A stretch of DNA of 64,000 bases from Hypomesus transpacificus (taxonomy: Eukaryota; Chordata; Actinopteri; Osmeriformes; Osmeridae), in NCBI RefSeq assembly GCF_021917145.1, contig NC_061077.1:9970083-10034082 (forward strand). The letters are read 5' to 3'. A program made the translations under genes and the position numbers. This document shows positions 49,101-62,492 of the stretch, piece by piece; the first letter of the stretch is position 1; the number at the start of each line of letters is the position of its first letter. The notes below the pieces were generated by a model that was not told where the DNA came from, did not search any database, and was given only the letters and a program-made list of their open reading frames with translations.

Positions 49101-50271
49101 TCTTGTCTCTTATCTTTTCTGCTTTATTCATCCTGTTTGGTACTGTGGTCATCCAGGCCTTCAGGTAGGATGATTCGCTCTTCATAGTCGTTTTTCTACT
49201 TCCCATTAATCAGAAACTAAACTCAGCTCAACATGAAGAATTGCAACTATGTCTGTGTCTTGTCTGATATCAGTGACTCGAGTGAAGACAAACCAAAGAC
49301 GAAAGACGCAACAAAGTCAGAAAATGGGTCACCGGGAAGCAATAGTACCTCAAGGCAAGACATAATCTATCATTCAGGCAACATCCCCTAAGATTCAGTG
49401 TTTGATTAGCCTACATTGGACTTGAACGTCAATCTTCCGTATTTTGATTTCACAATTAAAACAACTGTAGCTAATTGTATCCTGTGGTTCACAGCCGACC
49501 TCCCAAGAAGAACTTTGTGGAGGTGACTGAGCTGACGGACATTACGTACACCAGTAACCTGGTAAAGCTGAGGCCAGGACACATCAACGTGGTGCTGGTC
49601 CTCACAGACACCACCAAGAACATCCTGCTCAGCAAGTTTGCCAAAGAGGTCTACTCCTTCACAGGGTCAGTTTAACCTCACGTGGTCTAGAACTGGAAGT
49701 GGAAAAGCATGCTATAAAAACAATTACTCAGGCCTTTTACTGACTGTGTTAGAAATATCGGGTGCATAAAGACCTACCCTATCATTCTTGTGAAAGCTGA
49801 TCATACTTTTCTCCCCCCCTGACTAGGAGCCTGACTCTGCACTTCTCTTTCCTGAATGTGGACAAGCACAGCGAGTGGATGGCAACACTGCTGGAATACG
49901 CCCAGGACACGATGCAGATCGACGAGGACGACAGCGCCAGCCACAAGGTCGACTACACAGGCTACGTACTTGCCCTGAACGGCCACAAGAAGTACCTCTG
50001 CCTCTTCAAGCCCGTCTACACTGGGGAGGACCTGGACGGGAAGTCCTCCGAGGACGAAGGGGGCTCCACGGGGCGGAGGTCTCGACCCGGCTCCCGGGAA
50101 GACCACCCACCACGAAGGTCTGCTGCCCGGTCGCGCTCCACCTCCACGCTGCAGATCCACCACAAGCTGGACCGGCTAGGGCTGTGGATGGAGAGGCTGA
50201 TGGAAGGCACCTTGCCACGCTACTACATCCCTGCATGGCCGGGACTGGACAAGATTACAGCAAACAAGTAA
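46186..50271 (+). CDS. dnajc16: DNAJC16 (ERdj8-type), ER J-protein with thioredoxin-like domain
   Basis: Fourteen coding exons: 46186-46358, 46474-46540, 46648-46969, 47098-47282, 47376-47480, 47576-47734, 47935-48065, 48184-48361, 48470-48652, 48878-48954, 49084-49164, 49274-49354, 49495-49665 and 49827-50271. The product is 785 aa (human 782). A signal peptide (about 1-27) is followed by a J domain (DPYKILGV...) with HPD at 59-61, the Hsp70-stimulating motif. A thioredoxin-like region has CFSC at 167-170 (SDWCFSCIHIEPVW). One membrane span lies near 530-552 (PLLSLIFSALFILFG). The C-terminal tail has VEVTELTDITYTSNL and ends in ITANK. The intron after 49354 starts with GC rather than GT. The human protein sits in the ER membrane and has been linked to autophagosome formation. 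The gene is tail-to-tail with AGMAT. Confidence 0.96.
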
Positions 50272-51661
50272 AGGGTCACATGACTTTGGCCAATGAACAT
50301 TCTAAAATATGAATGAAGAGACATACTTGTACACATTTGAACTAGATGCCAATATGTCCTCATAGCAGTGTTTCTGCTGTGAGAGTGTGATACTTGGGAC
50401 ATTTTTAATCCAGTACGCATGTATGTTATTTTCGATGGAGACCACCAATCAGTCTTCATACATCAACTTGTCTCATATTCTGCTGGAGCTAGAACTGCCT
50501 TTTTGCACCGGGATAGGCTATTTATTGGTTGCATATGCTTGGAAAGTACAGCAAGGTCAATTAGACCAGATACCATGACTGTTTGACAGTGAATCAGTGT
50601 CTCCGGATTGCATTCTCAGCATGTTAATGTTACTTTAAATTGCTGCTGTGACAACCTGTAGATGAATCTGAATCACTGTGGTCACCTGTTAATTTCTGCC
50701 TTGACAACCATACCATTTGCACTCACAACCATCAGATCCTGCTCTGATAACACGGTCTTCACTAGCTTACTGGCGATCGATTGATACTGTGAATAGATTA
50801 TAGATGCATGTGTCCAGGTCCTCATGATTTTGTTTACGTTTTCGCCTGAATTTTAATTTCCTACATGTTAATGTTTTATGCCTGTGCAATATACTGTAAC
50901 TACAATGCCTTCTTTTATCCCATGGCTGCTAGAATTCCATGTTCTTACTTGATCTCATGTAGGTATGTTGCGACAACAAACAAGGTAAGAACTTTGTAAC
51001 TCTTTTGTAACTCTGAATATAACTTGGTTATACTACCCATGGTTAGTCCTAAACAAACCAAATCTTGCCTGCAGCTTTATGTAGCAATGCTTTGACTTTA
51101 CTTTGGAGGAGCAGGTCTCATGAAATGTGTCCAGCTGTAAATGTCTTCCAAATAGTTATGGTTGTTTAATACAATATCTGTCTCAAAGGAATAAGGGCAG
51201 TGACATTCAATATTCATAACAATTGGATTGTGCTTTTTCCTTTAGTTTCAAAACATTAACATTTATATTTGATCAAGACATGTAAATATTGTAGATAATA
51301 TACCATATTAACTACATATTACTTGTATTTTATTATACTATCATACTGCTGTCCAATGTTATCCGGTCATACCAACAATGTCATTTTGTTCCGTTACAGA
51401 CGTGTTTTGGTATCTAGTAGAATAAATTGAGAAGACATTTGTTTTACAAAAACACTAGACTAGGACCATATTTGCAGGTGTGTGATTGTTACTGCAACAG
51501 TGCATTATCCTCTTGCTGTGTGTAATAAATGCTTTGTTCATATATAAACAACTGATGAAACATTTCCCTTCAATTACATAGCCAATTTCATTGAAACTGT
51601 CATGTAAAATCAATTTCTGTATTGATTTGCGTTTTGGTGTTTCTACACAGGCCTGTTTTGA
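50272..51661. other. Convergent 3' region of DNAJC16 and AGMAT
   Basis: This is the DNAJC16 3' UTR and the AGMAT 3' flank. Plus-strand AATAAA signals occur at 51421-51426 and 51524-51529 and could end DNAJC16. A minus-strand AATAAA at 51329-51334 could end AGMAT. If all are used, the two transcripts overlap at their 3' ends. No other gene was seen. Confidence 0.5.
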
Positions 51662-54067
51662 TTAGTCGTAGTATTTTATCTTTGGGAGCACGCACATCAT
51701 TTCAAAGAGGAGGTTCGCACCAGCCAGTGCTGTATTACCTGTGTAAAAAGAAATGTACAAGTTGATTCATATTTTTCTCACAAATTTCTTTTGATATTTC
51801 AGATTTTGTATAATTTGTCCTCATACCTGTGGTATCATAGGGCGGCGACACCTCAACCAGATCACACCCCACAAGATTTAAACCACGGCACCCCCGGATA
51901 ATTTCTACTCCCTGGATAGAACCATACATTCAATATCTTAATTATACACTACGGTAGTTACACAGACCAAGTCAAGCTGACAGTATAAGTCCAGGTGCAT
52001 GGCGATTACCACATCTCCACTTCAGTGTGTGTACTAGTGACCCCAGGCTGATTGAAAGCATACCTGTATGGGTGTGAGACCTGCTATCTCTGGTGTACCC
52101 GTGCCAGGGGCAAAGCCGGGGTCTAGAGCATCGATGTCGAAGCTGAGGTACACAGGACCACTGCCCATCTGGGATCTGACCTCAGCCATGAGGGGGGTGA
52201 GGGACTTAAACCAACATTCTTCTACCTGGACCACGCGGAAGCCCTGGAGGCCACACAAACACACACAGGACACAGGCTTGAGGAGAATCTTTGAGGAGCA
52301 TTTTTGTTATTTTCAAAACTGCCTGTGTTAGCTGACAGAGCTAAAACCCAGTCAAAGTAACTTTTTAACCAATACTGTTCAGTGTACCAGTCACCTCCGC
52401 AACATAAGTACTACCTGAGCCCGACTCCACTCATAAGCATCAGGGGAGTAGCCAGTGCCACGCAGGCCGATTTGGACAACCCTCTTACAGTCCAGCAGTC
52501 CCTCCTCCACACAGCGTCTGAAGGGAGTGCCATGGCCGATCTTCTCTCCCAGAACCACATCACTGGTGTCAGCATGGGCATCAACATGGATCAAACCCAC
52601 AGGGCCATGCCTAACAAACAGAAGGCAGTACAGAGCTAGGACACCAGACTCCTACAGTAGCTTTGTTGTCAAGTTGTTGGTTTTGCAAAATGCAGGACTA
52701 CTCACTTCTCAGCGACTGCTTGGAGGATTGGGTATGCTATGGTGTGATCACCACCTGTTGAGAGCAAAGTATAGACATTTGACCTGAAGAGTTTTTTATG
52801 AGGCTATCCAATGTGGTTAAAATTTAAACTTGAAGAAAAACTGTCAAACATCCATAACCCTTTGGCACTTTATATTGAAACTACTAAAGCCAAATTTACC
52901 TTACAAACCAAATATATATATAACTGATGGTTTAAATATACAAAGTCAGACTTGCCATTTGATTGAACCTGACAATTCTGCATGTAGCCACCTTTTATCA
53001 ATGCCCACATTTTGAGATGGGAGGTGATGATTAATTGTTCTTTCTCAAGATAACATTCAAATGTGTGATAATAATAGTAGCCACTTAAGGTCTTCATCAA
53101 GCAGATGCCAGAATCCAGAGTCGCACAATTGGAGATGTTCCAAAGATTCTCACCCATGGTCAGAGGGATGCAGCCAGTGGCCAGGACTGTGCGGTAGTGC
53201 TCCCTGATCCTTCTACAGGTGTCCTTCAGATCATACACATTGACATTGACGTCCCCAATATCGGCCACCATTAGGGACTCATACGGGGCAGCCCTGGTGC
53301 CACTGTTATAGGCTCGCAGCATGGCAGACTCTGCTCTAATCTGACGGGGGCCAAACCTGCATAGAAGGACAGACATTGCATATATGGAGTTGTTAAATCA
53401 TGATTTCACATAATGCCAATTAGGCCCAACAGGTGTTTTGCTTAGAATTTGGGTGATCTGGGAAATTTCTTGGCATGCATTTTCTCATGGGAGCTTCTTG
53501 TTTGAAAATAGTCTGCCTCTTTCTTATACCACACCAATCAAGTTTTGTGATTTCAGTCACATAACATCAATGATAAACCTAGAGTAAAAATTCTGTGGAC
53601 TGCACATTGTCAAAGCAGGAAAAACACACTGGAATTTAGGAGTCCCACATTACCCGATGTCCCGGATAATTAAATTCACCCTACCCTAAATTAAGAATAA
53701 TGGTTAGGCTTGTTTGTTAGGTTCGAAATGAAGTGGCACTGTAGCGTACTGTAGGTTACCTTGCTCCAGGTCGGTTGGACGTTCCAGTGTCAATGGGTAT
53801 ACCAATAAATGCTGCATCAAGTCCGTCGGCCGTTTCTTGATAAGGTAGCTTGCCCAGTGTTGCGATTCCCGAGACCCTTGCAACAAATTCGGCACTTGGT
53901 GGGACATTGAATGGCTTGCCTGAGCATTTTCTTATGATAGTAATAATGCCTGAGTTTGGTCTGTTCAACCATTCGCTGCACGCCACAGTAGTTCGATTTA
54001 CAACTCCAGGGAGGTTGTTGACATTGTTGTATAACATTTTCCTTACAAAATTCCAACTTGAATTCAT
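51662..54067 (-). CDS. agmat: Agmatinase-family ureohydrolase, probably mitochondrial
   Basis: Seven exons: 53760-54067, 53154-53356, 52706-52754, 52415-52610, 52064-52243, 51827-51911 and 51662-51738. The product is 365 aa (human 352). The arginase/agmatinase fold is marked by manganese-binding motifs GGDHT (171-175, made by joining exons 2 and 3), DAHAD (197-201) and SFDIDALDP (286-294), followed by [19 protein letters not shown] and [13 protein letters not shown] also match vertebrate AGMAT. The N-terminus is basic and lacks acidic residues for its first 30 residues, which suits mitochondrial import. The family hydrolyses guanidino compounds to urea; the human enzyme was first called agmatinase and has more recently been assigned guanidino-acid substrates, so the substrate should be left open. 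All metal ligands are intact. Confidence 0.95.
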
Positions 54068-54539
54068 GTTTTTGAAAGCTGGCAGGATACCACTAAGCGT
54101 TTAACAAGACTGCATATAAACTCGATGTCTTGGGTTGCAGGATAAACTGATTTCTAATACTTGGACTAACTTTACGTTTTTCGTGTGTAGACTTCTGCCT
54201 TATCCAGAAAGATTGCAGGCTGTGCAGTACAGTGCAACTGGGTCACGGAAAACGTAGTCGTGTATCTGTGCTTCTCACCCTAGTGGCGGACAATGGAAAG
54301 GGCGGAATGAACTCTCATATGTAGCCAAAGTTTATTAGCCTATGGCACACTATTTTTTGTTGTTGACTTGTATGCCTTCTCCACAAAGTTTTTAAAGGAT
54401 AACTCATTCCTCCCTCGTTGTTCCGTGTTTAATACTATTTTTTAATCTGTTGTCATTGTTGAACGGTACTTAGGAATGGTTTGCTGGTCCCAATGTTAGT
54501 TTCCTCAAGGATCACAATGACTCTTGCTCAGAGACTTGT

Positions 54540-54870
54540 TGCTCTTGTTGGTTAGTGGTAACTGATTTAAATGGTTGTACTCGCTGTGAAATATTTTTTA
54601 CTGTTGCTTGCTTTTCTACAGGTAGCCTACACTTGCATTTACAGCGATTCATGTTGTTTAATTGTAACTTGTTTAACTACATGCTCATATATGGTTCTTC
54701 CCTTTGGCACTTATTTTGGTTGTTCACAACATGTGCTTCATGTTTTGTCTACCCGCAATGTTTTTGGGGCTGTTGCTGTTATTATAAGTGACAGTGACCT
54801 ATACACTTTGTAAAGCTCTCTCTTGGAAGTCGCTTTGGATAAAAGCGTCTGCTAAATGAATACATGTAAT
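54540..54870 (+). mobile_element. Interspersed repeat with common fish LINE/SINE 3' tail
   Basis: Residues 54832-54859 carry the tail GCTTTGGATAAAAGCGTCTG plus CTAAATGA, which recurs at the 3' end of many fish SINEs and their partner LINEs. It ends in a short ATACATGTAAT tract. The sequence upstream back to about 54540 looks like part of the same element, but its left edge is not defined. It has no coding capacity. Orientation is plus, between AGMAT and PINK1. Confidence 0.65.
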
Positions 54871-55592
54871 TTTTCCTCTGTGTATGCTATAATGTATGCG
54901 GTTCTTTGTATTTATTTATTGGCACTATGCATGAATAAATACAAATACAATGAAAAAATCGAACAACGCATTTTCTTAAATACTTTATGGATATAAATAT
55001 TTCTCAAAAACAATTCCTTAGAGGTGCATGGTATGGCGATTTACGTTACATTCTCAAGATTCATTGTTTAAAGTGGTAGCCAATTTGTCTAAAACCAACA
55101 TTTCCAGGATCGTGCACATTCAATCATGGTTAACCAAAAGGACACACATTTTGAATTACAAAAATGTCCACACTATATTACAAACAAATGTCCTATGAAT
55201 ATTAAAAATGTAGTTATGCACTTTACTACTACAAGTATTGTTAAAAGTTGCCATGATGATCATATGACAAACCAGTATTGGATAATTAACACATTAGTAA
55301 TAGTGGTCCAAGCCATGAACCATCAAGCATGAACCTCGCACTGTCACTGTGCAAATTGGCATAAAGTGCAAACCATTGAAAGATCAAATTCAACTCAATA
55401 TGAACTGAGAGTAGACAGCCACACGTAGGTGCTTAGCTTTTCAAAAGTTTTGAACACTGAGTGCTCTACATATTCACCACAAAAAGGGTTAAAGTGTGAC
55501 CATGAGTAGGGCTAGACATTTTATCTTGAACACATGATCAGGAAAAGCTCTGAGCTCTATCTACATGTTGTGGTGCTGTCGATGGGAGGATT
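54871..55592. other. PINK1 3' flank
   Basis: AT-rich sequence downstream of the PINK1 stop. Overlapping minus-strand AATAAA signals at 54911-54920 could be the PINK1 polyadenylation signal, giving a UTR of about 680 nt. No other feature was recognised. Confidence 0.4.
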
Positions 55593-58395
55593 CTAGCGAG
55601 CCAGGATGCAGTCTCGGTGCTGCTCTCGTCCATACACCAGGAAGCCCACAGCCATTCGCAGGTCCTCCAGATCCAGGTTCGACAGGAAACACCTTTGTAG
55701 CTCCGCCTCCACCGAGCTCCCACTGGGGCCGCTGCAGCCCCTGAGGAGCACCACAGCCGACTGGCACAGCAGCCAATCAGCTAGCCTCTTCATGCCAGCG
55801 CTATCCTGATTGGCTAAGGCCTTCCGTCCCCAGAGACTGAGGTGCAACATGTTAGCAGCCACGCGAGCACTGAGGCGCTGGAGGAGACACAATCATTGCA
55901 TGTATGTGAGCTACAGCATACAGAGAAACATTTCTGAGTAAACCCGTCAGATCTCTGATTAAACCCTCGGGTCACACGATCAAACATGGCCAACCATCTG
56001 GACTTGCTACCTTGTTGGGGTTCCTCCGTAGAAGCAGTCTCACCACCAGCTGTATGTCTGCTGGCACACTGGCAGACAGAGGAGGAAGCTGGTTCTCCTG
56101 GAAACTCCTGCTCTCCAATCCCCCCACCCTGTAGAAAGGGTTGGGCTGGCCAAATATCTCATAGGAGATGGCCCCCACAGCCCAGGCATCTGCCTTGCTG
56201 TAGTCGATAACCACACCCTGCCCTGGGACAGCAGTGGCCACCTGGAGGTCAAGAGACGGCTTAGTAAATGGTGCTGTCTCATCCTTAATTGTTCATGTGT
56301 CGATCAGCAACACTTTTTTGGGGTGATTATCACAAACAGGCTTGTAGTTTAAGCAAGTTTCCTCATCCCACTGAGAGCCATGTCAGGGACGTGTGAGGAA
56401 CGTGTGAGGAACGTGTGAGGAACGTGTGAGGAACGTGTGAGGAACGTGTTCCACCTACCTCAGGCGCCATCAGACAGGCGTTGCCTCCTCTGTTGACCCA
56501 CACACTGTTGAAGGGCAGCTGCAGACTGGAGTCATCCTGGGCCAAGCAGCAGCCAAAATCAGTGATCACTAAACGAGGGCATTCATCTGCAAAACAGAGG
56601 CAGCACATTTTCATATTGTAAAACACACAGAGCTTGTTAAAACTGAGTCGGATGTGATGAGGTTATAATAAGACTACTTATAGAACTTACTAGTAATTAC
56701 TAGTATGATAACTCCCGACCTATATAGAACATTTAAACCCAGTTATTCTGTTCAGTGCTGTTCTGACCTGAGTCAAACTCCAGAAGTACGTTGTCTGACT
56801 TGAGGTCTCTGTGAGCGATGCCCTGCCTACACAGGTGGTCCACCCCCTCAAGCAGCTGCAGCAGCATCAGAGAGCCCTCCCTCCTGCTGGGGCTAGACAC
56901 AGCCAGGTACTGACGCAGGGTGCAGGGGTAGCTACGGCACAGAGGCAGAGGTCAGGGATGGGGAACACACTCCACAAATACCAAAACAATTAATGGTTTA
57001 ATTCATCTATAATCGTACAGTCAATAAGCAGACGAGTGAGGGAGGAAGTTTACTTTTTCATCACCAGGAACAGGGTGCGGTTGTTGCCCAGGCCGTTGGG
57101 GTTGAGTCTGGCTGGCAGCACATCAGGATATTCCTCCTGGGCACCAGGCAACAGCGGCACGTCCGCTGTGAATGCCCGGTACACTCGGATGACATTGGGG
57201 TGAGCAGACACCCTCTTGGGAACGTCCACAAAGTGGCTACATAAAGAGAAAACAAGTCATTCAGGTCAGTCTAGGACCTACATTAGCCTGCACACAGGCA
57301 TTTTGCGACTGTGGAAAGTAAGCCTCTGATATAGCTGCCACAGTTTCACTCACCCTTCCAGAGCAATCTGGTCTTTGTCCTTGTTTAAGGCAAGCGGGCC
57401 AGCAGGAACCAGCTCCTGAGACATGGATCTCAGAATAGACTCACTGGAGGAACCTGCCTACAGGGGGAGAAAACAGTCTCAATAACATGATCATGGCATT
57501 AGCGTAGACCCTTATGGTAGGGGCGTATAGACCTGGCTACGTTCTTCTCGAGGAAGAAAAAGGTATGCCCTTTTACAGCTTTAGCATTGTACTTTCTTTT
57601 TTTACACCTACCCCAAAGTTCCACATCATCTTGACAGCCAGAGGATAGATTCCCATTGAGGACTTGCCCAGAGAGTTGGCTTTTACTTCTTCATCTCTCC
57701 CAGAATTAAGCTCTACAATGGAATACTTGCCACTCTCCTTTGGAACGGCGAAGGGAGCCGCAGCTTCATACACGGCTGCATTGGAACCTTTGCCAATTTG
57801 CTTCCCAATAACATAGTCTTCCAGTTTGTATCCTGAGGTAAAAGGCTTGAGAGGGCTCTGGAATTTCTTCTTCCTGAACATAGCCTTTAGACAGAGAGGT
57901 AATATTGACCATGCGTTGTGTGGCTTGTACATGTAATAATACCAGTGGCCATGAGGCAGTGTATATTACCATACAAACCTCTTACAACTGTGATCTGAAC
58001 TATGTGGCGCTTAGGGAAACACTGAAAAAGCATCTGTTTACCTGAATTTCCTGACATGTTGCAGCACTGTTCCTGTCATCCTCGAACTGTTGCTCGATCA
58101 GTCCCACACCAAAACCAAAAGCAAGAAATACAGCCCTGTTTCGTGGTGAGCCGAACCCATACCTCCTAAAACCACCAGATGCGAGCTGAGCGGCGAGACC
58201 TCTCAGCGACATACGGTAATATCTGTACCGCGCTGGCAGGAAAGTCTGAGGCTGAACGGTACGGACCGGTTGGCCTACCCGAAGACGTTCACCTCGGAAC
58301 TTTGCGGCAAGTCGGCCAGCAGGTTTTAGGAGACCAAATTGCAAAGCCGATCGCCCTAACTCAAACCCCCGGCTGATGGCATGTTTCACAGACAT
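55593..58395 (-). CDS. pink1: PINK1, mitochondrial Ser/Thr kinase
   Basis: Eight exons: 58042-58395, 57612-57884, 57354-57457, 57054-57236, 56768-56931, 56459-56586, 56011-56241 and 55593-55877. The product is 573 aa (human 581). The Arg-rich N-terminus is a mitochondrial leader. The membrane segment [13 protein letters not shown] keeps the Ala92-Phe93 pair, equivalent to the human PARL cleavage position. The kinase domain shows [12 protein letters not shown], the ATP-binding Lys203 in AVKMMW, catalytic Asp347 in HRDLKSDN, Asp369 in DFGCC, and APEV. PINK1 is degraded in healthy mitochondria and accumulates on damaged ones, where it phosphorylates ubiquitin and Parkin. All catalytic residues are intact. 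The exon 6 donor is followed within 10 nt by an 11-bp tandem repeat. A second copy of exon 5 lies upstream of the gene. Confidence 0.97.
56388..56449. repeat. 11-bp minisatellite in PINK1 intron 6
   Basis: About 5.6 copies of AACGTGTGAGG, nearly perfect. It begins a few bases past the exon 6 GTAGGT donor (56453-56458), so it sits in the early intron. Copy-number change would alter sequence next to the splice site. Confidence 0.95.
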
Positions 58396-59104
58396 CTTTT
58401 ACCAATAAATGGCAAATAAGGTGCTGTTTAAGTTCCCCTACACAGCTATTTTAGACTGCAATCATGCAAGGACAAACCGATTATGTAAACAAAACAGATC
58501 TGGACATCACGTGATTCGCCGTTTATAAATGACGTACAGATTTAAAGGAGAACTACCAATTACATGCAAAGATCCTGTAAAGCGAATTCCATGATTTGCT
58601 TCTCAGTACATTATACGTGTGAAATGGGTTTCTGAAAGCATGTGCAAAGCGCAAAAACGTTGACGCACTGAAATGTGGAGTTCTCTTCCGTTTTAGGCTC
58701 AGGTTGTGTGTAGGCGCAGCCAAAACCCGACCAATCTTCATCACAGCGACCGAACTACGTCAGTTCACAGACGGTTGCATTATGTTACTCAGCTGGCAGA
58801 GACAAAGGAATTAATATAAAACACTCAGAGGCTGCAGGTATGGCTGTTCTGATATCTGCAATTGATTTAGCTAGTGTTGCTGTGGTTGCTAAATTCAATA
58901 AATTCGAAGGGAGGGGTGGTTTGCAAGAAAATTGTGGTTGGCCCCACAACAACAAAAAAATCTCACTCCAAAGTTTCATTCTAATTTGGATGGGTAGTAA
59001 ACAACACATTCTAACGTGGTGTGATGAACTTAAAACCCATTTTCAATTCCACTTTACGGGATCTTTAAGTCACAATCAAACCTTTAATTCACATTCAAGT
59101 CAAA
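58396..59104 (-). promoter_or_regulatory. PINK1 upstream region with CACGTG and CRE-like words
   Basis: On the promoter side of PINK1, a palindromic ATCACGTGAT lies at 58506-58515, about 115 bp before the ATG. A TGACGT word lies nearby (about 58530) and another near 58756-58762. A CCAAT word occurs at 58731-58735. CACGTG is the core of USF, MITF and TFEB sites, and TGACGT is the core of CREB/ATF sites. The transcription start was not located. Confidence 0.45.
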
Positions 59105-59119
59105 TTTGGCTGTGTGAGT
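59105..59119. repeat. Left 15-bp direct repeat flanking the exon copy
   Basis: Sequence TTTGGCTGTGTGAGT, repeated exactly at 59443-59457. Nine bases (TTGGCACGC) separate it from the duplicated block. It resembles a target-site duplication. Confidence 0.85.
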
Positions 59120-59128
59120 TTGGCACGC

Positions 59129-59440
59129 AGCTTGTTAAAACTGAGTCGGACGTGATGAGGTTATCATAAGACTACTTATAGAACTTACTACTCATTACTA
59201 GTATAATAACTCCCGACCTATATAGAACATTTAAACCCAGTTATTCTGTTTAGTGCTATTCTGACCTGAGTCAAACTCCAGAAGCACGTTGTCTGACTTG
59301 AGGTCTCTGTGAGCGATGCCCTGCCTACACAGGTGGTCCACCCCCTCAAGCAGCTGCAGCAGCATCAGAGAGCCCTCCCTCCTGCTGGGGCTAGACACAG
59401 CCAGGTACTGATGCATGGTGCAGGGGTAGCTACGGCATAG
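59129..59440 (-). pseudogene. Duplicated PINK1 exon 5 with flanking intron
   Basis: This 312-bp block aligns without gaps to 56631-56942 at a constant offset of 2498, with 11 mismatches by eye (about 96.5% identity). It contains all 164 nt of exon 5 (copy at 59266-59429), the acceptor GCCGTAG, the donor TCAG/GTCAGA and about 140 bp of downstream intron. The open frame is intact, including HRDLKSDN. Within the exon there are three changes: two replacements (Leu310Met and Arg311His equivalents) and one silent change. It sits upstream of the PINK1 start codon, alone, with no other kinase exon, so it cannot make a kinase. Identical 15-bp direct repeats lie on either side. Confidence 0.93.
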
Positions 59441-59442
59441 CT

Positions 59443-59457
59443 TTTGGCTGTGTGAGT
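59443..59457. repeat. Right 15-bp direct repeat flanking the exon copy
   Basis: Exact copy of 59105-59119, two bases beyond the right end of the duplicated PINK1 exon block. Confidence 0.85.
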
Positions 59458-59517
59458 GTTTTTAGAGAAGACAAGAGAGAAAGGCCTGTGTGTGTTTGTT
59501 TGTGGGGGTATCAAAGA

Positions 59518-59605
59518 AAGAAAGAGACAGAGAGCATGAGACAGAGAAAGAGAGAGATAGAGAGAGACAGAGAGAGACAGAGAGAAAAAGAAAGACAGAG
59601 GGAGA
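59518..59605. repeat. GA-rich (AGAGAGAC)n tract
   Basis: Purine-rich imperfect repeat of GAGACAGA-type units on the plus strand. The short open frames it creates on either strand are low-complexity artefacts. Confidence 0.9.
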
Positions 59606-60365
59606 GAGGCAGAGACTACAGCCGACACAAGTGCTGTTTGGCTCATGCCCTAACAGTTGTGTGTCTCACAAGCTTAGAGTGGGAGGGGTAGTAGGTTGGG
59701 AAGGGTAGCGTACTGTATTTAATTATACAGCAAGGGTACAATTTCAGAGTTATGCAGACTGTGCCATTATAAAGGTTCATTAGAAACATCATGGAGAAAA
59801 AACAACCCTTACTAGCTTTTTTACTATCCAAGAAGAAGCCCAGAGAAATGTCGACATTAGAACACCAAATCTTCTTTATTATTGAAACATTTTCATGTGA
59901 TAAAAATAGTTGTATTTAACAGTATGATCAATTAAACTATAGTAGTGTGTTCAGGTTTGACACATTTGTTAATTACAGTTCTCATGATCTATATCTCTCA
60001 CGTTTCAAACTTTTGTTTAATTATGTCATAATTTTAACATGAGACTTCCGTAAAATACTTTTTCAAAATCACAGCCCCCTACTTCCATCTGACTATTTGA
60101 TTTGATTTGTAAATTAGGGAACAGAGGTGTGTCATATGTTGAACATGTGGTTGCTCATTTGTGCATTGCATTGATAATTAGTCATGCTGCTTGCCTGCCT
60201 TCTCTCCATGTCTCTGGTAGATTTACTGAGAATTCTGTGTACAAACAGGAATTACTTTTTGAAGAGATAATGTTTTTGTCAATGTAAACTCCTTTGGCCA
60301 TTAATCTTCACTCAATTCAAAGCAGAACTACATCCTCCTCAGTCAGCTATGCCCCCAGGATCTCG
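59606..60365. other. 3' flank of the trypsin-like gene
   Basis: AT-rich non-coding sequence. A minus-strand AATAAA at 59875-59880 is the nearest clear polyadenylation signal for the trypsin-like gene, about 490 bp past its stop. Nothing else was recognised. Confidence 0.4.
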
Positions 60366-62482
<2,117 letters not shown>

Positions 62483-62492
62483 GTTGCTGACA

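Noticed and set aside
49801..50163. Minus-strand 120-codon frame opposite the last DNAJC16 exon
   Set aside because: Shadow of a GC-rich conserved coding exon; the plus-strand frame is continuous with the gene and matches the family.
59231..59416. A second kinase gene beside PINK1
   Set aside because: Only one exon with intron flanks is present; the kinase N-lobe and activation segment are absent.
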